From Branchipolynoe longqiensis (taxonomy: Eukaryota > Annelida > Polychaeta > Phyllodocida > Polynoidae), in the NCBI GenBank assembly GCA_030323885.1, contig CM059194.1, positions 4,317,691 to 4,381,690 on the forward strand: a DNA stretch of 64,000 bases, read 5' to 3'. The notes under the pieces were generated by a model. It saw nothing but the letters and a program-made list of their open reading frames with translations, did not search any database and was not told the DNA's origin. Both the position numbers and the translations under genes were made by a program. The first letter of the stretch is position 1. The number at the start of each line of letters is the position of its first letter. This document shows, piece by piece, positions 23,545 through 34,924 of this stretch.

Positions 23545-23720
23545 TTGGGGTGATGAAAATGGGAAATATTGCACCTAGATCGGGACTCGAACCCACATAT
23601 CTTTGCATTCTGGGCCAATGTGCTAACCATTACACCACCTAGGCTCCCTTATGTCAACACACTACCCATGCCTATCTGTCTATGTGGTTACTTGCCTGAG
23701 AGGTCAGTGCAGACTACTAC
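23545..23720 (-). mobile_element. SINE-3 (tRNA-derived) copy 1
   Basis: On the minus strand a tRNA-like head: GGTGGTGTAATGGTTAGCAC (A box) and GGGTTCGAGTCCCG (B box). The acceptor stem is imperfect, so this is a SINE rather than a working tRNA gene. Confidence 0.65.
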
Positions 23721-23869
23721 ACTCGTCCCCCTGGAATTATAAGTATTTTAAATGGTCATTTAATGCTTATAATTAGATACATAGGGGCAATGCAGTTACA
23801 CATACATACACAGGGTAGATTCAACAACCATAGGGCGCGTAGCTTGTACAGGATCATGCTCACGGCAAC

Positions 23870-24065
23870 CAGTGTCATGGGGGGTGATAAAAATGGCAGA
23901 TATTGCGCCTATTGTGGGACTCAAAACCATATCTCTTTGCATTCTGGGCCAGTGTGCTAAGGATTACCCCACCTAGACTCCCTGATTTCACCACACTACC
24001 CACACCTGCCTGTCCATGTGCTTACTTGCATGAGAGGTCAGTGCAGACTACTACAATACTGATAT
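23870..24065 (-). mobile_element. SINE-3 copy 2
   Basis: Parallel to 23545-23720 (gcattctgggccagtgtgct, gagaggtcagtgcagactac). The B box is damaged (gggactcaaaacc). Confidence 0.6.
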
Positions 24066-24342
24066 GCATTCGTCATTTGCAAAGAATACCCACTGTCAAT
24101 GACAATGGTGCTGTGAAGATGGTACTCTACTAGCTAGTGTTGACCCACCCCCTTGTATATGATGCAGTATCCTATCTGGAGATGTGTACTATACCCCGCC
24201 AGTTAAGCTCGAAACTACCCGACTAAAGTAGTTCCAGAATCTGCCGATAGATGTCACGAGCTTAACTGGTGAGGTTTAATATATGTGAAGAGAGGAGCGG
24301 TGAAAGCCAGAAGAACAATGCAAGATAGTTGTCTGTTCTACA

Positions 24343-24518
24343 TACAATAAAACCTCCCTAAACCTCCACATCTCGACCAATCCCCTATATCGATCGCTTT
24401 ATTTGGGTCCCAACAATGCCATTGTAACCATATTGTAAATTCCCAAACCGACGCCCTCCCTAAATGGACCACTTAGAGTTGGTCCCAAGGTAGGTCGATT
24501 TAGAGAGATGTTACTGTA
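24343..24518. mobile_element. Short Tc1/mariner-like MITE
   Basis: 176 bp flanked by TA. Ends TACAATAAAACCTCCCTAAA and (reverse) TACAGTAACATCTCTCTAAA are imperfect inverted repeats. No coding capacity. The superfamily is inferred from TA and end sequence. Confidence 0.65.
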
Positions 24519-24649
24519 TATATATTACAATGATAAGAGCTTGATGTCTGTTGCGATATGAATATCTGAATCTAATCAAGCATTGTATTACAATATTAGT
24601 TTTCCAAGCATTCTTTACGGAGATATAGCATGTGAAGACATAGTGTAAT

Positions 24650-25290
24650 CTATGGGCTAATCCCCTTTAAAAGGTGATCACCGGATCACTATAGATGGAA
24701 GTGAGCTATACTGAAAGGCCAGTTAAATATATATAAAATACCATAAAGTACCAGAGGGTGTAGTATAGGAAATGGTGTGGTGGAGCTCAGTCCTATGGTT
24801 GCCTGTCTATAATAGTGAAGTGGTTACAGTGGGTATAGCAGACAATAGAGGATGGACACAAAAGTACCTCTTGTCACATCAAAGACCCAGTGGTGGCTAC
24901 CAGGCTCTCCCAGGCTTTTAATCTCTCCAACACTCCTACATGCATCTCATTGAAGGTACATGATGTTATTGAAGGTATGTGATATTATTGAAGGTACATG
25001 ACATTATTGAAGGTACATGATGTCATTGATCCATGGCATATTGTTATTTTACTCTTTATGGGGGCCATCTTGAGATTCCTGGACAGTAGAGATGGGTTCA
25101 GCTCAGGTGCACCCCTCATTCCCTCATACCAGCTACCACCAGGTCATGGCAACTTAACCAGAGACCTCTATCATATCTGATGCACTCCATACAAATTCAA
25201 TCCGGATCCAATACACATTAAACATTAAATGCCAAACATGACTGTCTCCCACCCTATCCGTCTGGGTTCAGCAATGAGTTACGCATTCTT
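24650..25290 (+). repeat. Dispersed repeat, copy 2, with internal minisatellite
   Basis: Inverted relative to 3480-4045. At 24950-25030 it holds about four tandem copies of a 19-20-bp unit (attgaaggtacatgatgtt). Confidence 0.75.
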
Positions 25291-25719
25291 CTATCTATTG
25301 AATAAAACAAATGGGTATTTTAAATGGAATCTATTTTATAATGTAACTATGTGTAGAAAGTCGAAATATTTTACAATAGGCAGTTATGGAAACGACCCGA
25401 CTAGCATGGTTCCAAATTCTGCCGATAAATGTAACTAGGGGTCTATTGTAAGCAGGATAATTACAATTCCAGGTTTTCAGAAAAACTGATTCTGAGATCG
25501 ATTCATCTATATAATTCCAGAACCATGCAATGCCATGTAACACATGCTCACCATGTGTAATGTTGTTACTGTCACACTGCAATCGCATACAGTGTACTAT
25601 TACAACTGACAGTTTCACTTACGCATCAAGCAATGTTACTGTATGGCTGGAAGACCAGTGCTCTGGAGGTGACAAGAGATATGTTTCAATGAATAAACTA
25701 CATTTAATGAAACCAAATT

Positions 25720-25915
25720 TAAAGCTGCATAGTCCAATAAAAACATATAACTTTAAAAACAAAAACAATGATCTAGATTTGATTATACATACCTAAATTA
25801 GATATGGGTGCACCTATTAAACATTTGATGCAAGACAGAAGGAAATGCTGAGTCAATTTAATATAAACTATTACAGCAGAAGCATATGGTGTCAGAGTTT
25901 TGATGTGCTTGCCAA
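25720..25915 (-). mobile_element. TIR-310 family copy, reverse
   Basis: Reverse complement of the family seen at 34925-35236 and 37395-37605 (agctgcatagtcc, tggtgtcagagttttg, tgccaaaatt). Confidence 0.6.
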
Positions 25916-25947
25916 AATTAAGTGACGTAAAAAAGAAGAGCACTCAC

Positions 25948-26091
25948 AACTCCCGGATGTTGTGTGTGGCATTCCAAGCACGACATGTCAGGCAGATCCC
26001 GAACGGCACATACTCCTTCCGGTGACATTCGAACTTGAGATTCTTCCACATGTAGCGTCTCTCACTTACGGACCGGGAACAGATGTGAAGC
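25948..26091 (-). CDS. Exon A: N-terminal half of EMI-like domain
   Basis: This 144-nt exon encodes about 47 residues beginning LHICSRSVSERRYMWK and ending near NATHNIREL. It carries four cysteines (HIC, FEC, and a GICLTC pair), fitting the first part of an EMI-type cysteine-rich module. The acceptor ccgcag lies just above 26091 and the donor GTGAGT just below 25948. It enters in phase 2 and leaves in phase 2, and the leaving phase matches exon B exactly (TT + A gives Leu). The open frame ends in TGA two bases into the donor, which supports the splice. EMI domains usually sit just after the signal peptide, so one upstream exon with the start codon is expected but was not found. The EMI assignment rests on cysteine pattern and position. 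Confidence 0.66.
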
Positions 26092-26725
26092 CTGCGGACG
26101 ACAAATAAAGACAACGGCTTGTAGCCAGGGCCCACTGAAGGTACCGGAAACCCCAGCAGTCGCCCAGGGTTCCACCCGCAAGGGGGCGCCAAATGAAGAG
26201 TTCATGCGCAAAACCAAGTAAACCCCGACCCGAAAATGGAGATAAACATTGGAATCAAACCTTTAAACAGTTTATTTTTGTTATATTCCTACTCTTTTAT
26301 TGATCGTTTCATAACCATGTGATCATATGAAAAGTGCAATTGGGGAGCTTTAAAGTTATTTTCGGGCAAAAGTATTTTATTCAAACTGCATTGTTGGATT
26401 GGTTTTGCACGGGTTTGCGCCAGAACTCTTCAAATATAGTTTCTAGAAATTCTAGACCTGTGCTAGGTAGATTAACGAAATGATTTAAAACTTAGATGCT
26501 GTGTTTGAACTGTTTTTCTTTTCCGCTTGTATGTTGTAATATGTTCATTATTCGGACATTTGCAGTTGTTCATGCTTGTGAAAATGACAGCGTGTGTTTG
26601 CACAAAATCACATACGTGGGCATAGGCTTATGCAATTCATCAGAGTGTAACACACCCATAAGGGCTGTCACTGATTGTACCTAGCCTAGTAGCAGTCGCA
26701 GATCCGCCCATGGATAGAAATAACA

Positions 26726-26860
26726 CAGAAGGGGACATAGCTCAGGCGGTAGAGTGTCCACCTATCGATCCTGCTTTGTGGACCCATTTGCAGTTTGGGC
26801 TATTTTACATTCCAACCGGTGGTCCACAACTGGTTCATCAAAGGTCCACACGCTGGGTGT
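26726..26860 (+). mobile_element. SINE-2 head fragment
   Basis: Begins ggggacatagctcaggcggt (tRNA-like A box) and runs into the family body (attccaaccggtggtcc, aactggttcatcaaagg). Not a functional tRNA: no matching T arm or acceptor stem. Confidence 0.65.
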
Positions 26861-26896
26861 GAGTCACGTGGGACTGACGTCACAGGTCGATGCCGT

Positions 26897-27383
26897 CGTT
26901 GCGGTATCCACGGTACACCAGTTTGCGAGGGACACATACATTCAAATGCATTATCAATGGCCGTGAGCAAATCTTCATACAGAAAAAGTCAAATATCTCT
27001 CAAATTACACCACCTAGAAACAAACCGCATGGCACACATACAGAAAACATATTTAACAAACAGATTATATTAAATTTATACGGTTAGGGTTCTTGATTTC
27101 TATTAATTTTGAATAAAACTAATGTTTTGCACTGTGCGCACCATCAAACTCAAGGCATTGTCAATGGTCATGAGCAATCTTCATACAGAAAATACAGAAA
27201 AAGTGAAATATCTCTAAAACCACACCACCTAGAAACAAATCGCTTGGTATACATATAGAAAACATCTTTACCAAAAACATTATATTAAATTTATAAGGTT
27301 AGTGACGATGCTGTTCGATTTTGATGCATGCGCAGAAGCGATGTGTCCCTCACAAACTGGCATACCGCGGAAACTGCAACACC
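26897..27383. mobile_element. TIR-490 element with internal direct duplication
   Basis: Terminal inverted repeats of about 40 bp (ACACCAGTTTGCGAGGGACA against ATGCCAGTTTGTGAGGGACA). The interior carries the same segment of about 140 bp twice in direct orientation (26942-27080 and 27150-27305). Confidence 0.75.
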
Positions 27384-27439
27384 GTATTCCGAGCCTCTTT
27401 TTGGCGCATGCTCAGGGCATACAACCTCAGGTTGTATAA

Positions 27440-28225
27440 CACACTCAGGGTGGAAAACATGATGCCTTACTCCAACACTTTTTTTTTCTAAATGTTAATT
27501 AATAACCAATATATAACTACAGTAAAATAGGATTTAGAGTATTTTATGCTTGCATAGTTTAGTTATATTTCAATGTAATCAATCTGGGTTATTAAAAAAA
27601 AAACATTAAAAAAACACATAGGACTTGTACTGCTACAGGACAGTACCAGCACAAATGTGATGTAATTGCTCCTCGCACCCCCACCAAAGACATGGGTTAC
27701 TGTGGTTGGGTCGTTTTGTACACGGCCCTTGTATTTGTAGGCTCCACTCGCGGTGTTCTATTTGAAATCCTAACACTTCGGGTGACCCGAGGCGCTCGGG
27801 GCGTCATAATCGAATACAGCCACAATTGTGTCTATAGTAGGGTGGAGCATAAGGCTCTACCTATTTGATTATGACGCCCCGGGCATCACGGGTCACCCGA
27901 GGAGCTAGAATTTCAAATAGAACACCGTGAGTGGAGTAGAAAAATACACGTGCCATGTGCAGAACGACCCAACCCCAGTAACCCACCTCTTGGATGTGAG
28001 TCGCTAGGAGCGATGACGTCACATTTGTGCTGGTACCGTCCTCTAGCAGTACAAGTCCTATGTGTTTTTTTAAAGGTTTTAATAACCTAGATTAATGGAA
28101 TGGAAATATAGCTTAACTATACAATCATAAAATGCTTTAAATCCTATTTTGCAGTAGGTACATCGTTTAAAAAAAATTGATTTTAAAGTTGTGGAGTATG
28201 CCACCATTTTGTCCACCCCGAGCGT
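27440..28225. mobile_element. Long imperfect palindrome (fold-back element)
   Basis: Arms of about 320-390 bp around a centre near 27840. Left tacaagtcctatgtg-type and ggtgacccga words recur as reverse complements on the right, out to ccacactcagggtgg/ccacgctcggggtgg. No coding frame. Confidence 0.8.
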
Positions 28226-28729
28226 GGAGAAGCCATAAGCATATTCAGCGCTAAACGGAGCGACCCAACCAGCCACGGTTGCGATCCAACCAGCCACGGT
28301 TGAACTCGTTTGAGCCCGTTTGAACTTGTCGGAAATCGCTGTCGAGCTTTGCTACGCAGCACACAGGGTGGACGACAGCGATTGGCTAATAATAGCCTAT
28401 GGTCTTAATGCCTTGACAATGCACTGCCGCAGAGTAGCGCACGCTGAATCAAGGAACAACTACACTAATCCCTCCCTACAAATCTTTCATATATGATCCA
28501 ATGACGTCACCGGGACCAGTGTACCTGTTCCTCTGTGCTACTAGGCCCAATTGATGGTATTCGGGGTCAGCGATTGGTTAATAATATATCAAAACAAATG
28601 CCCACTGCCAAAGAATTTGCTAATACGCCTAGTGCAAAACTGAGATTTTATTCAAAATTTAAAGAAATAAAGAACAATTTGTCATAAAGATGGATGCACA
28701 AATAAAATATTAATAGTTTATTCCGCGGA

Positions 28730-28860
28730 AATGACAGTCGTATTCGATTATAGCGACTCGGGTCACCCGAGTCGCTAGAATTTCAAATCGAACACCACGA
28801 GTGGAGCAACAAAATACACACGCAATCATAAAATACTTTGCTGTAGTTATATCGGGGGGG
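28730..28860. repeat. Half copy of the 27.8-kb palindrome with a perfect hairpin
   Basis: GCGACTCGGGT and ACCCGAGTCGC at 28759-28781 form an 11-bp perfect stem with one central base. The following words (aatttcaaatcgaacacc, gagtggagca) match the right arm of the element at 27440-28225. Confidence 0.7.
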
Positions 28861-28870
28861 AAAATAAATG

Positions 28871-29619
28871 GATTAAAGTGTTTGAAGTATATTTGAAATT
28901 TATCTACACCAATTTCTGTTTAAATTACACAATATCAGTAATTACAGAATGGGAAACTCATCCTGCCAGGATATGCTCGATATGGGACAGTGGTCACTCG
29001 TTTTTCCTCCTTTCCTCGCTGTGAACCCTTCTCGGAGAAGCTTGTTCATTTATTCAACCCGAGTCTGTAGGATGTGCGCATGTGCCAAAAAGTGACTCGG
29101 TGACCCAATTTGGTTAATCAAATACGGCCAGCGGCTGGGTGTGAGTCACGTGACACTGACGTCACTGGTCAATGTCTCAACAGTAAAACTGACTCTGGCT
29201 ATCTGGTTATAGTTCTGAATGCCCAGATTTGTCCAGATCTAAATGCATATGGTATAACACTTGCTGATTAGATTGACTTAAATCCAATGCTAGATTAATT
29301 TATTATATATATATATTTTTTAATTTGTATTCTACTTTTCAAACATGACCTGAAATGACCTGAAACTGAGAGCTAGATTTCATTGCTGCACTCACTGCTT
29401 CAACATTAGCCATTTGCTTCCCAACATCTGACAATGCCCCGTGCCTCTGGGATTACGAGAAGCGTCCACAGCGAGGAAAGGAGGAAACACGGGTGACCAC
29501 TGTCCCATATTGAGCACACCCTTGCAGGAATAGTTTCCCATTCTTTAAGTCCTGATATTGTGTGATTTAAACAGAAATTGATGTAGATAAATTAAAAATA
29601 TACTTCAAGGACTTTAATC
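28871..29619. mobile_element. Fold-back element with terminal inverted repeats of about 165 bp
   Basis: Starts GATTAAAGTGTTTGAAGTAT and ends with its imperfect reverse complement. Arms 28871-29045 and 29450-29619 both hold tgggacagtggtcac and cctttcctcgctgtg (or reverse). No transposase. Confidence 0.8.
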
Positions 29620-29699
29620 TGTGCAAAGGATACATATATATGTGTAACTATTTCTGAACAAGAAACTACTAACAAAATAATGGACATATTGGATGGGAT

Positions 29700-29915
29700 C
29701 TTTCCATAATTTGAGCCAATCAGAGCTGTTCTTTTCGATTGCAAATGGCCACCCCTTATGGGGGCTGCCATTTGCAATAAAAAAGAACAGCTCTGATTCG
29801 CTGACACTGAGAGCTGTTCTCAGCCAATCAGAGATGTTCTTTTTATTGCAAATGGCGGCCCCCATGGAGGCGGCCATTTGCAATAAAAAAGAACAGCTCT
29901 GATTGGCTGACACTG
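29700..29915. repeat. Two tandem hairpins
   Basis: Palindromes at about 29703-29800 and 29820-29911. Each has arms with agccaatcagag, gttctttt and attgcaaatggc. Related hairpin modules occur at 31020-31080 and 33275-33345. Confidence 0.75.
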
Positions 29916-31020
29916 AGTTCTCGTGAAAACAAAGAAGAGGAAAATCCATTTCCTGCAAGTTCAAACAGGCTCAGACAAGTTCAAACGTGGCTGGTTGTCC
30001 CTCTCCTTTCAGCGCTGAATATGCTTATGTGGATTACAAACTATTCTATTACAAAAGTGTCAGGAGGTTGGGAAATGGTAATGTCCAAATACGTTCTTAA
30101 TCAAAGAAGCAAACTATATTCTTGACGCCCCTGGAATAGGCGTAGTACTTTTGATGGACAGATTCATGGAATCAAGTCGAGAGCATTCTGGGTCACCATA
30201 TCAGATTTGTGCATTCTCTACCAATTTGTCAACGTTGAACCTATTTACATAAGCATTAAACACTGGAACCACTCACCATCTCCACAGTAAATTCCTATTT
30301 GAAGCAGTTTTTTCACGGAATTTGACATACTTTACGCTGATTCTCACCTACTCTGAGTAGGGGGGGAGGATCTTTTATCAAATTATATCATGGCAAATTA
30401 ACCTAGAAAGTACCCGACTACAGTAGTTCCAGATTCTGCTGACAGATGTCACTAGTTACACTGGTGGGGTGTAAATACACGTGAAGAGAGCCGTGGTAAA
30501 ACCCATACAAAAATACAGTATAACTAGGTTTAAAAAATATATATTGCTTGATGTCTGTTGCGATATGAATATCTGAATATAATCAATCATTTTATTATTT
30601 GTCCAAGCATTCTTTACGGATATATAGAATATGAAAACATAGGCAGTCAGGGAAACCTGACTAGGGTAGTTCCAAATTCTTCCGATAGACGTCACTAGCA
30701 CTGGCGTGGGTCTATTGTCTACCCCTTCAATTTTGACTCGCAGTGTCACCACCAACTCTCACGAAATTCCCGTGAGATTCACGGAAATTGAAGGTTCTGA
30801 TCAGTCACCTCACGATGCGCAGATCGAGCCCACGAATGTATGTACTTTTGTACAAAATCCCACAAATGTCTTTTGATTAAATACAAGTAAATATCATGCT
30901 ATACATATCCTAAAATATCACCGAATGACTGCTTGGAAATGCCTTCAATTAATTATCGCATTTTAAAGCAATTCCCCCATTATCCCATTTTAAAGCCGCC
31001 ATATCCAGTGGTTTCAGCCT
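29916..31020. other. Noncoding DNA with decayed repeats
   Basis: 30400-30720 repeats words of 24190-24640 and 25370-25440 (gttccagattctgc, gatgtctgttgcgatatgaa). 30730-30960 matches 57585-57860 (ctcacgaaattc, aaatatcaccgaatgactgc type). No gene seen. Confidence 0.4.
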
Positions 31021-31261
31021 ATCACAGCACAGCTTTCCCATTGCAAATGGCCGCCGCCTATGGGGGCGGCCATTTTCGAGATAACCAACTGCCTGTGCCA
31101 TTCAGACTGGCATGACGTCATGCCCGTCGCCGAGGCGCCGCCGAGACAGACTCTGAACGCAGCCCTGGTGTCGATCTATACCAAACCTGACGAATTGAAA
31201 AAAAAAAGAAAAAAAAAAAATCTATCCCCCTGCCTTTTCTGTGGTTAATCCAGTAAAACCA

Positions 31262-31420
31262 GACCGGATGGCTGAATGAGTTATAGCGTCCGTCTCCCGT
31301 GTTGGTAGATCCTGGGTTCGAACCCTGGTCGAGTCAAACCGATGACATTAAAATTGATAATTGTTGCTTCCTTGCCTGGTACTTGGCATTCTTAGGATAG
31401 GGCAAGGAGCAGTGGAATGA
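31262..31420 (+). mobile_element. SINE-1 variant with alternative 3' end
   Basis: Head ggatggctgaatgagttata and GGTTCGAACCC, then the variant ending agtggaatgaggaaga. Confidence 0.75.
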
Positions 31421-31454
31421 GGAAGACTGATCGTGCGTGATGACATTTCTCTTG

Positions 31455-31562
31455 CTTAATCAACTAATGATTGTTGCTTAATGGCATTAATGGCATTAAT
31501 GGCATTAATGATTGTTGCTTAATCAACTAATGATTGTTGCTTAATCAACTAATGATTGTTGT
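31455..31562. repeat. 22-bp and 9-bp short tandem repeats
   Basis: Copies of attgttgcttaatcaactaa, preceded by three copies of gcattaatg. Confidence 0.85.
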
Positions 31563-31755
31563 TTTGGGGGAGTTTTCAGTCACGTTCGCGTACTGAAGGC
31601 TGCAAATCTGCAGCACGGTATGGCACCACTGAAAGCGATCCCATGTGGTTGGCAGTTGGCTGCTGATGGGTAGTGATCATAGAAATTGAGCAGTGGGGAG
31701 CGGGGAGGAACAGAAAAGGCAGCCTATGACTATGAGCCCAACCACAGTCCTCTAT

Positions 31756-32250
31756 AAGCCCTGTTTACACCGGTGATTTAAAACGCCGCATATAAAACGC
31801 CTTGCCTAGATCGACTCACATTTGCCGTGTAAATGCGACTCTGAGGCGTTTTAGGGCTGAATCGATTCATATGAAACGGTTCATCTATACCACCTCACGA
31901 GGTAGTATAGATGAAGCGATTCAGCTGGTTCCTGGCAGTGTTAGGGCCCGATTAGGCCGAAATCTAGTGAATGCAATCATATTTAACAGAATTTCATACT
32001 CAAATAATGAAATTTAATTAAATTAACCTTAAATTCCAAGCGATATTAACGTAGCAGCTACATCTGAGTCGAATCGACGAGTGTAAACTAAACACATAGC
32101 AGTGCTCGCCGGCTACAGGCGCACCACAGGCTGCTGGTTCCCGGCGCCAAAACACTTTTTAAACTCTGTCCGTGTAAACGCGCCTCAAAAACGCCTCATA
32201 TAAATCACTTTGTCTAGATCGTTTCACAATTCCCCGTGTAAACACGGCTT
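31756..32250. mobile_element. TIR-495 element (MITE)
   Basis: Ends AAGCCCTGTTTACAC and (reverse) AAGCCGTGTTTACAC. Internal 31942-32100 resembles the fold-back family at 40872-41551 (aatgcaatcatatttaacag, gaatcgacgagtgtaaa), so the copy looks chimeric. Confidence 0.78.
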
Positions 32251-32284
32251 GTGAGGGCCGTGGGAGGCTGGGTGGTTGGTGTAC

Positions 32285-32450
32285 ACCCAAGCAAGACCAT
32301 ACACCATACCAGGACGGGCACTGACTTAATTGTGACAGCTCGCACTCATGGCAACTTTATAGTGCTGCCTCACTGGGAAATCAGACCGCCGACACCAAGA
32401 CCTGATGTTCCACACAGCCACATTATCATGACACTGCGCGCCCAGTCAAC
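32285..32450 (-). mobile_element. SINE-1 tail fragment
   Basis: Body words gacgggcactgactta, tatagtgctgcctcactggg and cacattatcatgacac. Confidence 0.65.
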
Positions 32451-32756
32451 TAATGTACACCCCAGCAAAAATCATGTATGCGGTGTCACATACTAGGTAC
32501 GACAGTGGAAATGGAGTTCAACGAGCAGTGAACAGGCTGAACCAGGTGAACCAGTTTCAACGCTGCACTGCCATCACTCCTAAAGGCGACTGCTCGAGTT
32601 CCCCCATTGTGTAGACAGACGGTCAGACATTAGTGACCCACTTAACTGACATCCTAGCAGTCCCGCCAATGAGGTCAGATGCTAAAAATAGCCCAACGCC
32701 ATTGACTGAATGCAGAATGGGCTACTACAGTGGGGATTAACATTGGGTCACGTGGG

Positions 32757-33085
32757 TTTGTTTGTTGTTGCTTAACGGCCTTGCAACATCTAAGGTCATA
32801 TCAGGATGGGCACCGACTTGTGACAGTGTGCATGCATAGCGACATAATGGTGCTGCCCCACTGGGAAATCAGGCCACCAGCACCATGACCTAATATACCA
32901 CTCAGTCACATTATCCTGACACTGAGCCAACCAGTCCTTGCCATATCCTATTAATGCTGAGCGCTGCCTAGGAAGTGACAAGTATCCATTTTAAATTCAT
33001 CCGTTTGACTCGACCGGAAGCCAAATTTGCGACCTTCCACGATGCCCACGCTCTACCAATTATGCCATCGCGCGCCGGTGGGTCA
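32757..33085 (-). mobile_element. SINE-1 near-full copy
   Basis: GTTT tail at the left, full body, and a head that has lost its B box (cggaagccaaatttgcgacc). Confidence 0.75.
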
Positions 33086-33198
33086 GGTGCGTTTATTGTG
33101 TTAGTATACATCCCTATATTCCTTTAGATGACTGGACAAATTAGCATCCTAAAAACAAAATGGCAGCAATCTTCAGTCACATGACACTGTTAAAAGTG

Positions 33199-33456
33199 CT
33201 GCTGCATTCAAGATACGCCTCGGAGGCGCCTCAGAGATATTACGGACGTAGCTCTATTCTGAACGACTTTAGCTGTTGGGTTCCTCGACAATGGCGGCTT
33301 CCATAGGGTGCAGCCATTTGCAATTGAAAAGAACAGCTCTAATTGGTTGAAGCCACTTTAATCCGGGGGCTATTTTAGAAGCGCTTTTTGCCTAATACCT
33401 GAAAAGCGTGACATCTCCAAATCGTCTCTGAGGCGCACTCTGAATGCAACTAAGCC
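33199..33456. mobile_element. Small TIR element enclosing a hairpin module
   Basis: CTGCATTCAAGATACGCCTC and the reverse TTGCATTCAGAGTGCGCCTC mark the ends. The inner atggcggc…gcagccatttgcaatt is the hairpin module of 29.7 kb. Confidence 0.55.
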
Positions 33457-33675
33457 AAGAAGACATCACGGAGCCTTCTCAGAGTTGACTCGGAGGTATA
33501 CCCTGAACATTACGCTGTTGGTATCCATTTACCATGTTGGGACTCTATTAAGGGCATTACGTGACTTTTGGGAAATAAATATAGATTTTTCTGTGATTTT
33601 GGAACCTAACTAGTGATATTCTGTGAATAAAAGGCCTATATATTGTCATGGTACCGTATCCCTAAGACAAGCTTT

Positions 33676-34150
33676 TATTGTCACAGTCATCATCATCATC
33701 ATGTTGTCGGTCGCGATGCGACAAAGACTGCTTTCATTACTTGACTGCCGCTCTCCATTTAGCTCTCTCCTGTGAGAGTGATGTCCATGAGTCGGTCTTA
33801 ATGTCTCTCAGCTTCAGGTTTCTCTTGATGGTATCCTTGAACCGGAGACGAGGGAACCCTCTCTTTCTGTAACCAGAAGACAGTTGAGGATAGAGGATCT
33901 GCTTTGGTAGCCTGTCTGATGACATCCTCATGAGGTGTCCAGTCCACCGGACATTTTTTTTTATTAGAAGATCTTCCATAGAGGGCAGCCCCATCCGTTC
34001 GCGTATTTCATTATTTGTCACTTTGTCCTTCCAGGTTAGCCTCATGATTGAACGCAGATGTTGCATCATGAAGGCATGCAACTTTTTCACCTGTAATCTG
34101 TACACTGTCCAGGCCTAGGCTCCATATAGTAGGGTGGATATTGTCACAGT
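33676..34150 (-). mobile_element. RTE-type LINE, 5'-truncated, with target duplication
   Basis: TATTGTCACAGT at 33676-33687 and 34139-34150 flanks the copy. On the minus strand it encodes the RTE C-terminal domain (FMMQHLRSIMRLTWKDKVTN, GLPSMEDLLIKKNVRWTGHL) and ends in the GAT-repeat tail typical of the clade. An in-frame TAG before TVYR and 5' loss make it a pseudogene. Confidence 0.88.
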
Positions 34151-34924
34151 ACTGTGACGAGAATAAATTATTCTACAATCACGGTTCCGCTCAGGGTTAG
34201 GGTTAGGTATTTTGGGTAGGCATTGACTGTAGGCTTTGAATCTAAAAGAATCGTACCATGCTGCTAGACTGCTGATGTATATCAATGGTACCATGCAGTA
34301 CTGCTGTCACGGCCCCGTGATTTTAGACTATCAATCTGTTGCCATAGACCCGTGACAATATAGGCATCCACATTGGCCTTAATGTTTGCAACATTGGTTT
34401 CTGTTGTGTTGGGTAATACTAACCAGATGCCTAGTGAGATATTTATGAACGTATATGTAGGATTTGGGTACATGGTTGTAAGGATATATATAAATGTGAT
34501 ATATAATTAATTATATGAGTATAAAATGGGCGGAGTAGGTTGTGCTATTATATATTATTTATTTGCCATGCTATTTATTTGTGCAATTGTGGACCGTTCT
34601 GCCATTTACTGCGGGCCTGATTGGGTCCAGGATAGGTTGGCGCCATCTACGCCTGGTCATATGCCAGTCAGTCGGCATGGGCGTCACATGAGGTCAGTTT
34701 CAAAACGTTTACTAGGCAGGGCATCTATTGCTTGGCTAAGGGCCTCGGTTAAATAAACTAGGCTTCCCACCACTCCTCATTTCTGTTTTTCCTTACTAGG
34801 GCATAGCCCACCTGTTATATATATAATATATATATATATATGGCATAGTGTGAAAGTGGGTTTTATATATAAACCAGGAAGCTATATGTAGCAATAAACG
34901 AGGAGTAGTTTCTGAATATTCATT

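Larger units (their letters stand above)
915..26091 (-). other. Partial gene: EMI-like plus EGF-domain extracellular protein (five exons seen)
   Basis: Five minus-strand exons at 26091-25948, 22872-22772, 21593-21474, 14510-14391 and 1034-915 join without a frame break (605 nt, about 201 residues). All junctions are GT-AG with compatible phases (2, 1, 1, 1). The product would be an EMI-like domain followed by three EGF-type domains, the last two of calcium-binding type. In known families (MEGF6, EGFL7/8) this order marks a secreted or cell-surface adhesion or matrix protein. The visible introns are about 3.1, 1.2, 7.0 and 13.4 kb; the last two are enlarged by minisatellites. No signal-peptide exon or promoter was found above 26092, and the gene must continue beyond position 1. 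Orthology to MEGF6 is inference from domain order only. Confidence 0.75.

Noticed and set aside
23575..23650. Functional tRNA on the minus strand
   Set aside because: A and B boxes are present, but the acceptor stem does not pair properly and three similar copies with common flanks occur, so it is a SINE.
26092..31000. Signal-peptide exon of the EMI-EGF gene
   Set aside because: Looked for a minus-strand Met plus hydrophobic stretch ending in phase 2 before a GT donor; nothing convincing outside repeats.
34195..34208. Telomeric repeat (GGGTTAGGGTTAGG)
   Set aside because: Only two units, expected by chance.
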